IMG/VR virus record: IMGVR_UViG_3300022745_000041
Coordinates: 1 to 54,422 of that record
Reading direction: 5' to 3' (one strand)
Length of the DNA stretch: 54,422 nucleotides
Source: a virus
The notes beneath the pieces were generated by a model. The model did not search any database. It worked only from the letters and a program-made list of their open reading frames with translations, and was not told the origin of the DNA. Numbering within the stretch: the stretch's first letter is position 1; every line of letters begins with the position of its first letter. The translations under genes were made by a program, and so were the position numbers. Of the stretch, positions 1 through 7,380 are shown piece after piece.

Positions 1-142
1 CTTTGCGATCCAGTCCATGTCGTGATTGCCTGCATCAACTAAATATGCCGCATGTGTTTCGCAGATCATCTCGCCATCGCAATACACTCGCGGCGATAGC
101 ACGCACACAATTGCCTCCCATTCCCCCTGCGTCGTCTTTGCG
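1..142. repeat. Terminal overlap, left copy
   Basis: These 142 bases match 54281-54422 except at positions 121, 124 and 139. All three differences fall in third codon positions of the same reading frame (Gly, Glu and Ala codons) and leave the protein unchanged. The reading frame also continues exactly across the join from position 1 to position 54280. The simplest reading is an assembly overlap of a circular or circularly permuted genome of 54,280 bp, drawn from two near-identical variants. Confidence 0.9.
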
Positions 143-183
143 AATGCCTCACGGACCTCGCTGATGTTGATTGGATCGCTCAC
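1..183 (-). CDS. Coiled-coil protein, N-terminal part (gene crosses contig ends)
   Basis: These are the first 61 codons of the protein that continues at 53486-54280. The GTG start at 183 has a strong GGAGGT ribosome-binding site and overlaps the stop of the upstream membrane-protein gene by GTGA. The ATG found further inside the right-hand copy is not the real start. Joined across the ends, the protein is 325 residues. No family is recognised for this N-terminal part. Confidence 0.8.
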   Translation of the reverse strand, partial: MSDPINISEVREAFAKTTQGEWEAIVCVLSPRVYCDGEMICETHAAYLVDAGNHDMDWIAK

Positions 184-350
184 TTCGCTACCTCCTTCCA
201 TTGCCATTGTCCGGTAGTTTGGCTGTATTCCGCGTGGCCCTGTTTGACGATTTCTTTCATCCAGGCATCCGAGCATTCCACAAATGCAAACCAAGCAACA
301 ATCAATCCCATAATTAAACCTACGACGAAACCTTCTGCTTTATCACTCAC
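180..350 (-). CDS. Small single-pass membrane protein (56 aa)
   Basis: A GTG-initiated gene. The start overlaps the stop of the gene at 347-1084 by GTGA, and its own stop overlaps the next GTG start in the same way, so three genes are tightly coupled. An AGGAGGT site lies 6 bases before the start. Residues 8-24 are hydrophobic (VVGLIMGLIVAWFAFV), followed by a charged, Trp-rich tail ending WQWKEVAK. This is the pattern of a one-pass inner-membrane protein. The function is unknown; small proteins of this type are common in phage accessory regions. Confidence 0.7.
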   Translation of the reverse strand: MSDKAEGFVVGLIMGLIVAWFAFVECSDAWMKEIVKQGHAEYSQTTGQWQWKEVAK

Positions 351-1084
351 GCCAATACCTCCTCTTCAACTTCGCACGGCCCCCACGGTTGATCGGCGGA
401 TGGTCGCCATTGGCACGATTCAAGCTCGTCGTATTTGAAGCGACGGTCATTGAACCACATGTATGCCGTGGTCCACATTGGGAATCCACGCACTGAGTCT
501 TTCATGAATTGCGGGCACGGAGCCTTGTCTAAATCATCCGCACGCAACGGGCGATTGACGGTCTTGAGCTTGCGACAGGATTTTAGCGAACCACGTATCC
601 CGCCTTGGAGATATGCCACCGGAGACGTCTCGTCGAACCCTGTAATCTCGTACCTATTTCCATCACACTCCACGCGATCCCCTACCTTTAGCACGTTGCC
701 GACAGCGTCGGTGTGCTGCGGGATGAGGCGGTATGTGTCGTTGTTTGTTAGAGAATCAGAGTCGTCGCTCCGTGAGCACCAATCGCCAGTAGTTTTGTTT
801 TTGAACTGAAACAGCCGTCCCTCTTTCACGAGCCGCTCGAACTCTTCTCGGTACTCCGGCCCGCTGAACTCGACTCCCTCAGTGATTGTCGCGGGGAGCG
901 GTCGCAGGTCACGGACGTCATCACGATCGTAAAAGTATTTTCCTTCAGTCGTGAACACGCTTAAATCACCGGTTGCGCAACCGATCACGACAACAGGAAA
1001 GTGATCATGCCTTCGCGTCACGCACACAATTTCGACTTCACTCCCACCACTCAAAAACTTCTGGCCGACTTTGATGTCTTTCAT
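347..1084 (-). CDS. Hypothetical protein (245 aa)
   Basis: No family is recognised. The N-terminus (KDIKVGQKFLSG) resembles a small beta-barrel of the SH3-like kind, and a second similar stretch occurs near the middle (VLKVGDRVECDG), so an internal repeat of a barrel domain is possible. The protein is acidic and soluble, with no signal peptide. ATG at 1084 is preferred; a GTG lies one codon upstream. An AAGGGG site precedes the start, within the end of the preceding gene. It lies at the promoter-distal end of the replication cluster, where phages often keep host-interaction genes. Confidence 0.65.
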   Translation of the reverse strand: MKDIKVGQKFLSGGSEVEIVCVTRRHDHFPVVVIGCATGDLSVFTTEGKYFYDRDDVRDLRPLPATITEGVEFSGPEYREEFERLVKEGRLFQFKNKTTGDWCSRSDDSDSLTNNDTYRLIPQHTDAVGNVLKVGDRVECDGNRYEITGFDETSPVAYLQGGIRGSLKSCRKLKTVNRPLRADDLDKAPCPQFMKDSVRGFPMWTTAYMWFNDRRFKYDELESCQWRPSADQPWGPCEVEEEVLA

Positions 1085-1088
1085 CACG

Positions 1089-1277
1089 TTATGCCCCTTT
1101 CTGTTTATTAACTACCCATTGCATCACGCCAACTTCGCACGTCTCGTGATTCTCTCGCCCGTATTCTAGTAGTTTCTTCAGATTGTTATGTAGTTGTTCG
1201 CAGTCTGACCATTTCACATAATTCAACGCGCGTTCGATCATCTGCAACTCAAGCGGCATTAATGTTAGCGTTTTCAT
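1089..1277 (-). CDS. Small hypothetical protein (62 aa)
   Basis: The ATG at 1277 overlaps the stop of the upstream Hjc-like nuclease gene (ATGA) and has a GGGGGCAGAG ribosome-binding site. The protein starts MKTLTLMPLELQMIERAL and is mostly predicted helix; residues 12-35 look amphipathic. No function is recognised. Its coupling to the nuclease gene suggests co-expression only. Confidence 0.6.
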   Translation of the reverse strand: MKTLTLMPLELQMIERALNYVKWSDCEQLHNNLKKLLEYGRENHETCEVGVMQWVVNKQKGA

Positions 1278-1618
1278 CTCTGCCCCCTTTTCTCGCGTCG
1301 CTGTGTCTCCAGCACACTGGCCAACAGGGGTAACCACTCCAGCGGCACCGTGACGAGCCACTGGCTACGATTCTTGCGGTGCAGCACGATTGGGATTTCG
1401 CCAACCGCCGATTCCGCAATTGATTGCCCGACAGCGTTTTCAAGATTGAGCTTCTCGACTCGCTTCACTTCGACGTGAACACCCGTCTGCCCTTTGATGT
1501 CAGGCGAGTCAGCCCCGCCAGCGTGTTGCTGGCCACGGATCATCGGCACGCCGAAAATCTCCGACCATGCCTTTGCCGCCTCCCTCTCGCCCCGACAACC
1601 CTTGTTTCGTGAATTCAT
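1274..1618 (-). CDS. Hjc-like Holliday junction resolvase / PD-(D/E)XK nuclease
   Basis: A 114-residue protein with the layout of archaeal-type Hjc resolvases: an N-terminal KGCRGEREAAKAW helix carrying the early Glu, then DSPDI and VHVEVKRVE, which supply the D-(x)n-E-x-K catalytic triad. Such enzymes cut branched DNA during recombination or packaging. ATG 1618 is chosen because GGGAGG lies just before it; upstream in-frame codons have no such site. It belongs to the replication and recombination cluster, downstream of the putative origin. Assignment to the Hjc-like fold is fairly firm; strict resolvase activity is inferred. Confidence 0.75.
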   Translation of the reverse strand: MNSRNKGCRGEREAAKAWSEIFGVPMIRGQQHAGGADSPDIKGQTGVHVEVKRVEKLNLENAVGQSIAESAVGEIPIVLHRKNRSQWLVTVPLEWLPLLASVLETQRREKRGQR

Positions 1619-1655
1619 CACCAAACCTCCCTGTTTGCGATTTAAGCCACTTGAG

Positions 1656-1844
1656 CTACCTGTCTGACACTTCTTCCGTGTTTGATGCCCCGCGTCGCTC
1701 CTGTGCAATCCTATCACTCAGGGCGAGCATTGCTCTCACGTAAGTAGCCGCCTCATCACAGGTCATATCTTCTGCCCAATCGGAGGTCAAAACCGCAATC
1801 GCAAACGTATCAATCCTTGCTTGTTCGTTCTGCTCTGGAGACAT
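1656..1844 (-). CDS. Small hypothetical acidic protein (62 aa)
   Basis: It starts MSPEQNEQARIDTF with an AAGGAAAGAG ribosome-binding site and is the first gene after the iteron array at 1975-2058. It is helical and rich in Glu, Asp and Ala. No family is recognised. Its expression could be affected by whatever binds the array. Confidence 0.6.
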   Translation of the reverse strand: MSPEQNEQARIDTFAIAVLTSDWAEDMTCDEAATYVRAMLALSDRIAQERRGASNTEEVSDR

Positions 1845-1860
1845 AATCTCTCTTTCCTTA

Positions 1861-1974
1861 GTAAGACCACTAAAACATACTACTAAAAACAGGAGACACT
1901 CAAGACAGGGACTAAAGAACTAAAGTCTTTTTTATTATCATTAACTCTTATTATTAAAGAACTTAACTACTGTT
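1861..1974. other. AT-rich region, candidate DNA-unwinding element
   Basis: This is a markedly AT-rich stretch, including a T-run and TTATTATCATTAACTC-type sequence, with looser copies of the ACTAAAG motif near 1908-1926. It sits directly beside the ordered array of TTTAGGCC repeats. An AT-rich stretch flanked by iterons is the classical arrangement of a theta origin. The unwinding role is inferred from base composition and position. Confidence 0.5.
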
Positions 1975-2058
1975 GGACTTTAGGCCCTTTTGTGGACTTT
2001 AGGCCGGGCCTAAAGTCTTTTCGCGATTACTTTAGGCCCTTTAGGCCCACTTTAGTCC
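1975..2058. repeat. Iteron array, putative replication origin
   Basis: At least five copies of ACTTTAGGCC are packed here in mixed orientation: 1977-1987, 1996-2005, 2007-2016 (inverted), 2029-2039 and 2039-2048 (partial). A variant ACTTTAGTCC follows at 2049-2058. Copies two and three form a near-perfect 23-bp palindrome at 1995-2017, with 11-bp arms and one central base. The array begins at the stop codon of the primase-helicase gene and abuts an AT-rich block. The repeats are seen directly; use as the origin, or as an autoregulatory operator for 1656-1844, is inferred. Confidence 0.7.
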
Positions 2059-4259
2059 TAGACCGACAACGACTGCTCTGCCAGCCGTTTGGTCCATTGG
2101 TCTCGCGAATAATACAGCACTCCGGGACGCCCACCGCTTGAGTTTTGCGGCTCAACGAACAGGCTTCCGGATTCTTGGAGCGTCGCGAGCACGTCTTTTC
2201 TTTCATTGGGTTTCAATTTCTTCAGCGGACTAGGGGAATGCAACATTTCATAACCCGTCACAATTCCCCGCTGTTCAACAAAACGTATCACCCTCAAACA
2301 ATCTCTCTCGAAATCTGACTCTGCGACATATAGGCCAACTTTCACGAGCATCATGTTCGTGAGCCAGTTAGATGTTTTGATTGCTAGGTTGACGTCGTCT
2401 AGTGTAATCGAAGGAGCATGTTGACCGCCACTCCTGGAGCACGCAAACAACAGTGCCAACTTATTGGTACGTTCTGCCGTCCGCTTCCAGATAGCGGCAC
2501 GGAAGTCGTCTTCGCCCGCCATAACCTTCTTATTGATATTGTCTCGATGTTCCGACGATCGTTCCCATGCCTCCAGCGTGTGCATCACAATCAGCGGTGT
2601 ATGTGCTTGGCCAGCCGTTCCGGCAAGGTCGCCGCTATGCGTCTTCAGGTCTAGCCAATGCGTCGCTTGGTCGAGAATGGATTGCGGCACTGATTGCTGG
2701 CTCGGTTCCTGACTGGCGACGTAGCCCCGGCCCTCGAATACCATGCACCGCCCCAGCAATCCCCCTTCGATCAACTCTCGTGTGATGTTCTCCCAAAATC
2801 CGTTCGTTGTGCATGTCCCATACAGCACAACGTTCGGGTATCGGATCGTGACTCGCTTAGTGCTGGCCAGCAATTTCGTCTTATAGAACGTTTGCGATGC
2901 CGGAAACAACGTTAGCAACTCACGCCCGACCGCCACCATGTGCGGTTGCGTCTGTGTGTTACGCATCGATACCAGCATGTGATGAATTTCGTCGATCTGA
3001 AGTAAGCAATTCGGAACTTCCGCAATGTATTTCGTGAGTCCTGAGTCTGAGCCGACATTGTCTTCGGTCAGGTCTTCTTTCTGAATCGCTGTCAGTATTT
3101 TCTTGTTCGTCATGCGTGCCGCGTCTTTACCGGCGCTGGTCTTCTCGACTCCAATCACGTAAACGTTCGGTCGTGTGTTTCGTTTATCAACAACCTTCTG
3201 ACCACAGAGTAGGCTCATCATCGCGATTGCGCCGCTCAACGCGAGTTCCGGCTGCGGGTCGTAAGCCGTGGCCAGCGTGTAATCGACGATCTCGCCAATC
3301 AGTCCTGGCGGACGGAGACAATCAGCGGGAAAGACGTTCGCGAGTTGTTTCGGATCCGGCTTGATCGGCTCAATCACTTTCGGCTGACTCAATAATCCGC
3401 TGATATCGACGTTGCTTGGCTGCTTCTCACGGTTATCAACCAGCAACCATCCTTCCGGCTTATCGCATGGTGTGGTTGCCGCTTGGTTCACTTTGCGAAC
3501 GACTTCGGATTCTGGCCAAGGAGGAAGGCAACTGAGGTTCCACTCTGTGAGATACCCCACCGCCTCCGCTTCGCTCAGATTGAATCCAGTCACGAGGCAA
3601 CGCGCCGCCCATAGCAAGCGATCGTGGCCATGCTGGCCACTAATTGAAACATCGAGCCGAGCCATATAGGAACGGATCCGTTCGTCTAACGGCGTTTGGA
3701 TTGTGTGCTGATAACTCAGTGAGCTTTTCGGAGAACTTGTTGCGGTTTGCTTTTTCTTGTGGTGTTTTGCAAATAGTCGCTGGAGTGCATCACCGGCAAC
3801 ACGTAACGCAGTCGAATCACTGATTTGGTTGCTAGTGAACGTAAAATACCGCTCATGATTGTAGACCTCGACTCCAGGCTGTTTCGATCCGTTTGTTGGC
3901 TTCTCGCCGATCTTAATTTTGTGCCATCCATTCGCTGGCCAGTCTCCTTTGCAAAAAATATGAACACCAGTTCCGCTCGGCGAAATTTCTGTGTAACTCG
4001 CGAAGTCTTCGACGATCTCTTGCGCCCAATCGGCTAACGAGCTGCCGACAATAGCCCCATCTAGGTCGATGCCGACCAATCCATCTTCTTTGCGGAACAT
4101 GAAACCGATGCGGTCGAACGCCTTCACGTCGTCAAACCGTGCCCACGTCGTCGGGTCGTTCGACCTCGCCCGCGTAATACCGTCAGCCTGAAGTGGTACT
4201 TTATTTTCATCCCAGCGCACCCAATTCGGGAGCGAGGCTAATTCTGGCGGGACGTCCAT
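2058..4259 (-). CDS. Primase-polymerase / helicase fusion (replication protein)
   Basis: A 733-residue two-domain replication protein. Residues 1-165 look like a prim-pol (AEP) domain: the metal-binding GIDLDGA motif at 63-69 and SPSGTGVH at 93-100. A helical linker (211-260, with PPWPESEVVRKVNQA) resembles the PriCT region that follows phage prim-pol domains. The C-terminal half has a Walker A-like GVEKTSAGKD at 370-379 and a Walker B-like LLQIDEI near 419-425, as in DUF3987-type primase-associated ATPases. It should prime DNA and unwind or load at the origin. No DNA polymerase gene was found, so the phage probably borrows host polymerase. The putative origin directly follows the stop codon. 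Confidence 0.85.
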   Translation of the reverse strand: MDVPPELASLPNWVRWDENKVPLQADGITRARSNDPTTWARFDDVKAFDRIGFMFRKEDGLVGIDLDGAIVGSSLADWAQEIVEDFASYTEISPSGTGVHIFCKGDWPANGWHKIKIGEKPTNGSKQPGVEVYNHERYFTFTSNQISDSTALRVAGDALQRLFAKHHKKKQTATSSPKSSLSYQHTIQTPLDERIRSYMARLDVSISGQHGHDRLLWAARCLVTGFNLSEAEAVGYLTEWNLSCLPPWPESEVVRKVNQAATTPCDKPEGWLLVDNREKQPSNVDISGLLSQPKVIEPIKPDPKQLANVFPADCLRPPGLIGEIVDYTLATAYDPQPELALSGAIAMMSLLCGQKVVDKRNTRPNVYVIGVEKTSAGKDAARMTNKKILTAIQKEDLTEDNVGSDSGLTKYIAEVPNCLLQIDEIHHMLVSMRNTQTQPHMVAVGRELLTLFPASQTFYKTKLLASTKRVTIRYPNVVLYGTCTTNGFWENITRELIEGGLLGRCMVFEGRGYVASQEPSQQSVPQSILDQATHWLDLKTHSGDLAGTAGQAHTPLIVMHTLEAWERSSEHRDNINKKVMAGEDDFRAAIWKRTAERTNKLALLFACSRSGGQHAPSITLDDVNLAIKTSNWLTNMMLVKVGLYVAESDFERDCLRVIRFVEQRGIVTGYEMLHSPSPLKKLKPNERKDVLATLQESGSLFVEPQNSSGGRPGVLYYSRDQWTKRLAEQSLSV

Positions 4260-4284
4260 GTCCGGATTCTTTCTATCGCGTTAG

Positions 4285-5760
4285 TTATTTGCTTAATGAC
4301 ATCTGCTTAAACATCCGTTCTTGCTGCTCAGTGTCACACTGAATACGTTTCGCCTTTTCAAGCACTGTCTGAATCATCGGAACTTCGATTTCCGTGACCG
4401 GAATATGAACATTGAGCGGTCGAGTTGATCCGATTCGGTTGGAGCGTTTCACGGCTTGCCAAAACTCCTCGTAACTGTCTTGCAGACCGGAGAATACTTG
4501 TCGAGTTGCGATCTGGAGATTCAGCCCAAAACCCAGGATTTTTGGTTTGCTGATCAGGACCTTGACGCGACCCGTTTTGAAGTCATCAATCAATCGCTGG
4601 CGTTCTTCAATCGGAGTGTCGCCGTTAATGGTTGCGGCATTCGGAAACACTTTTTCCATCGACTCCTGCTCGGCGTTGTAGTGGCACCAGATCAGCGTTG
4701 ATTCGTTTGGCCACGACGCCACGAGGTTCCGAATGAACTCCGGCTTCTCGGTCGCGATGTCTTCACCTTTCGACCGCCCCTTCGCGAGTTGCGACAACTT
4801 GCCACGCTGGCCAATGCCGCCGATGCCGTTGACGAACAATCCGCCCGTGATGTTTTGAACTTCCTTGCGTTGCTCGCACGTCAATTCAATGTGGTCGATG
4901 TGAATATTGATCGGTGGAATTGTTTCGCAGTTGTCTTTCCATCCGTAGACCGCTGGATTACTGAGAAACAGGCACCAGTGAGACAGATCTCGATAGAACG
5001 GCCCGATAGCGTGCGGCTTGATCTCCCAGCGGTTCTGAGTCTCACCACGGTTCACAAAGTACCTGGCAAGAAATTCGTTGACAGTCCGAAAGTGATCGCA
5101 AAACACCGCATGATTCGCATACTCAATTCGATCATTTGGCGCAGGTGTCCCGGTCAATGCGAGCTTCCATTCCAGTCCTTTGCCGAGTTCGATCAGTCTT
5201 GTGCCCCATGCCCCGTAATGGCTCTTAAGTAAACTCGATTCATCCAGCATCAGCCCGCCAAGATTTCCGACTTCAATGTCATCGCGGATCGCTTCATAGT
5301 TCGTAATCGCGATGCCTTTCTCGTTAGTCATCCACGATTGCAGCTCAGCAGCCCGAATCTGATTGATGACGAGGTCAGGATAGAAACGTTTAGCTTCTGC
5401 TAACGTCTGTGAAATGACCATCAGCGGAGACACGATCAAGACGAGCTTGTCCGGCATCGCCTGAGCCGCTGCTTGTGCGACCTCCAATAAAATCGAAGTC
5501 TTGCCGAGTCCGCATTCCGCGAAAACCGCAAACTTCCGCTTCCGGATCGCCATTGCGACGATGTCGCGCTGGTAGTCGAATAGGTAATCAGATGGCAACC
5601 ACTCACACTGACGCTCGGCATGTTGTTCGCCGCCGATCGCTTCCGCGTATTCATCGGGAACAACGGCTGTGGTCCCCTTCCATTGGTACGTCGGCACTTT
5701 TTTCAGCCGCAGGAACTTGCGATAGTCCGCCATCGCAGACGTGTTGAAATCAAGCAACAT
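4285..5760 (-). CDS. SNF2-like DEAD-box helicase
   Basis: A 491-residue SF2 ATPase of the SNF2 type common in phages. Walker A is ECGLGKTS (82-89), motif II is LMLDESSLLKS, motif III is LTGTPAPN, and a C-terminal RecA domain ends in QAVKRSNRIGSTRP (motif VI). ATG 5760 is chosen because it overlaps the stop of the DNA methylase gene at 5750-6649 (10 bp overlap) with GAGG upstream. The tight coupling with a methylase is a frequent phage arrangement. The role is probably in replication or recombination remodelling; the exact substrate is unknown. Confidence 0.88.
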   Translation of the reverse strand: MLLDFNTSAMADYRKFLRLKKVPTYQWKGTTAVVPDEYAEAIGGEQHAERQCEWLPSDYLFDYQRDIVAMAIRKRKFAVFAECGLGKTSILLEVAQAAAQAMPDKLVLIVSPLMVISQTLAEAKRFYPDLVINQIRAAELQSWMTNEKGIAITNYEAIRDDIEVGNLGGLMLDESSLLKSHYGAWGTRLIELGKGLEWKLALTGTPAPNDRIEYANHAVFCDHFRTVNEFLARYFVNRGETQNRWEIKPHAIGPFYRDLSHWCLFLSNPAVYGWKDNCETIPPINIHIDHIELTCEQRKEVQNITGGLFVNGIGGIGQRGKLSQLAKGRSKGEDIATEKPEFIRNLVASWPNESTLIWCHYNAEQESMEKVFPNAATINGDTPIEERQRLIDDFKTGRVKVLISKPKILGFGLNLQIATRQVFSGLQDSYEEFWQAVKRSNRIGSTRPLNVHIPVTEIEVPMIQTVLEKAKRIQCDTEQQERMFKQMSLSK

Positions 5761-6649
5761 GAACGGCCTCGCTTTCAGTGTCGTCAAATAGTGTTTTCGC
5801 TTTCGTCTGGTTCTCTGCGACACTGCGCAGGTTCTTTTCGGCGGTCTTCACGTACTCATCTTTGAGTTCGCACCCGTGGAAACATCTCCCGAGCTTCAAA
5901 GCCATATAACCCTCTGATCCGATGCCAGTGAACGGCGAGAACACTAGCTCGCCCGGATTGCTGTAGAGGCGAATGCACCGCTCAATCACGTCGAGCTGAA
6001 GAGGGCAGATGTGCTTCGTATCGTCCTCGCCTTTCGTGCCTCTCACGTTGAGCGTGTTTGTTTCTCGAATATCCATCCAAGCCGCTTCCGCCCAATCAAT
6101 CCACTGATTGCGACTCACTTGTCCAGACGCATCAATCGGAGTTGCGTTCTCGCCCGGCGCACGGAACTTGATGATGTAGTCAGCGATTGTTCCCCGTTGT
6201 TTCGCTCGATCTGATTCTAGTCCCGCGAACTGCAACTCTCGTGACCGTGTCCTGATCGCTTGGGCCTGTGGGTTCTTGCGAATGCACCAATCATATTCGT
6301 AGATCAACCCAGCCCGTTCTCCGATCCGAATGTTGATTCCCCTGAAGTCACACAAGCCAACTCCGCCTGATCGCTTCATCCTTGGTATCTGGCAGACGTG
6401 GACGCAAGCAACTCGCCCTGGCTTCAGCACGCGTGCCAACGCTTTGTAAAAAAACGAAAGATGCACTTTCGCTTCTGTGCCACATGTGTCTGTGTTTCCG
6501 ATGTCCGCCTCGCTTGACGTGTAGGCATATAGCGACGGGAACGGCGGAGAAAAGACCGCCATATCTACGCTGTGTGGAATCATTTCCTCCGCCATGTGCG
6601 GAATGCAGTCTCCGTGGTGAATCGACCAATTAGTAACACTCGCAACCAT
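5750..6649 (-). CDS. DNA (N4/N6-amino) methyltransferase, beta class
   Basis: A 299-residue DNA methylase. The catalytic SPPF motif (34-37) comes first and the SAM-binding FTGIGSEG motif (240-247) comes near the end, which is the beta-class order. S-P-P-F is compatible with cytosine-N4 or adenine-N6 modification. No restriction endonuclease lies beside it, so it probably acts as an orphan methylase for anti-restriction or regulation. The start at 6649 has an AAGGAAGGGG site. It is translationally coupled to the SNF2-like helicase. The target site cannot be read from sequence. Confidence 0.88.
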   Translation of the reverse strand: MVASVTNWSIHHGDCIPHMAEEMIPHSVDMAVFSPPFPSLYAYTSSEADIGNTDTCGTEAKVHLSFFYKALARVLKPGRVACVHVCQIPRMKRSGGVGLCDFRGINIRIGERAGLIYEYDWCIRKNPQAQAIRTRSRELQFAGLESDRAKQRGTIADYIIKFRAPGENATPIDASGQVSRNQWIDWAEAAWMDIRETNTLNVRGTKGEDDTKHICPLQLDVIERCIRLYSNPGELVFSPFTGIGSEGYMALKLGRCFHGCELKDEYVKTAEKNLRSVAENQTKAKTLFDDTESEAVHVA

Positions 6650-6661
6650 AATACTACCCCT

Positions 6662-6677
6662 TCCTTGAGTTAAAACG
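6662..6677. repeat. 16-bp direct repeat flanking pentapeptide cassette (copy 1)
   Basis: TCCTTGAGTTAAAACG is identical to 7365-7380. The second copy contains the stop codon and downstream leader of the helicase gene. This copy lies in the leader of the methylase gene without any coding role. Confidence 0.7.
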
Positions 6678-6708
6678 ACAAATCCACACCGCCAATAGTA
6701 TTAAACAC

Positions 6709-7356
6709 TTAATACGCCTCAGCCTCTTCCCTGGTCACGAAGAAGTGAATTCCTCCAGTGCATTCAATCATGAAATCGTCACACCACTGATCGCAATGAA
6801 CCGTTTCACCGACGCGATATTCTGTCTTGCCGTCGTGTTGACTAATTCCGACTTCGCCGCCAAAGAGTTCCAGCACCTCCACGAACTCAGCGCGACACTT
6901 CCGGCCAAATGCGTTTGATCGCTTGGCGGCCTCTGGTACTTTCAGCTTGACGATCACGCCGTCGTTGCATTTTTTCCAACCGATCACGGAACCCTCTCGC
7001 GGTGCAACGCGAGTTTTCGCGATGGCCAGCTCCACGCCTACCGCCCCGCGTAGGTTCGCATCGAGTAAGTCCGCATCGAGTAAGTTCGCCCCGCATAAGT
7101 CCGCCCCGCATAAGTCCGCCCCGCGTAAGTCCGCATCGAGTAAGTTCGCCCCGCATAAGTCCGCCCCGCGTAAGTTCGCCCCGTGTAAGTTCGCCCCGCA
7201 TAAGTCCGCCCCGCGTAAGTTCGCCCCGTGTAAGTTCGCCCCGCGTAAGTCGGCCCCGCGTAAGTCCGCATCGCATAAGTTCGCCCGAATTCCCGTCGTA
7301 ATTCCTCGCAACCACTCCAGATGTTTTTGTAACACTTCCTTCAAATCAATAACCAT
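6709..7356 (-). CDS. Pentapeptide-repeat protein with C-terminal domain
   Basis: A 215-residue protein. Residues about 23-107 are A(D/N)LxG-type pentapeptide repeats, which fold as a right-handed quadrilateral beta-helix. A C-terminal domain of roughly 100 residues ([18 protein letters not shown] onward) matches the arrangement of phage pentapeptide proteins with a DUF5758-like tail. ATG 7356 has an AAGGAGCGAG site. The repeat DNA is a 15-bp minisatellite (7020-7280). Pentapeptide proteins can mimic DNA and inhibit gyrase, but that function is not shown here. The gene is bracketed by 16-bp direct repeats, suggesting cassette insertion. Confidence 0.82.
   Translation of the reverse strand: MVIDLKEVLQKHLEWLRGITTGIRANLCDADLRGADLRGANLHGANLRGADLCGANLHGANLRGADLCGANLLDADLRGADLCGADLCGANLLDADLLDANLRGAVGVELAIAKTRVAPREGSVIGWKKCNDGVIVKLKVPEAAKRSNAFGRKCRAEFVEVLELFGGEVGISQHDGKTEYRVGETVHCDQWCDDFMIECTGGIHFFVTREEAEAY
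7020..7285. repeat. 15-bp tandem minisatellite
   Basis: Around 17 imperfect units of the type CGCATAAGTCCGCCC, in phase with the pentapeptide code of the gene on the minus strand. Unit variants (CGCGTAAG, CGTGTAAG, TCGAGTAAG) recur in blocks, pointing to expansion by unequal recombination or slippage. Confidence 0.85.
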
Positions 7357-7364
7357 AATCTCGC

Positions 7365-7380
7365 TCCTTGAGTTAAAACG
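7365..7380. repeat. 16-bp direct repeat flanking pentapeptide cassette (copy 2)
   Basis: Identical to 6662-6677. On the minus strand it covers the last Phe codon and stop of the helicase gene plus the ribosome-binding leader of the pentapeptide gene. Confidence 0.7.

Noticed and set aside
1-142. Fixed direct terminal repeat of the virion DNA
   Set aside because: Synonymous mismatches and the cut gene fit an assembly overlap better; a real repeat would normally be identical and lie outside a gene.
7020-7285. CRISPR-like array of short repeats
   Set aside because: The units are 15 bp with no unique spacers and are in phase with pentapeptide codons; there are no cas genes.
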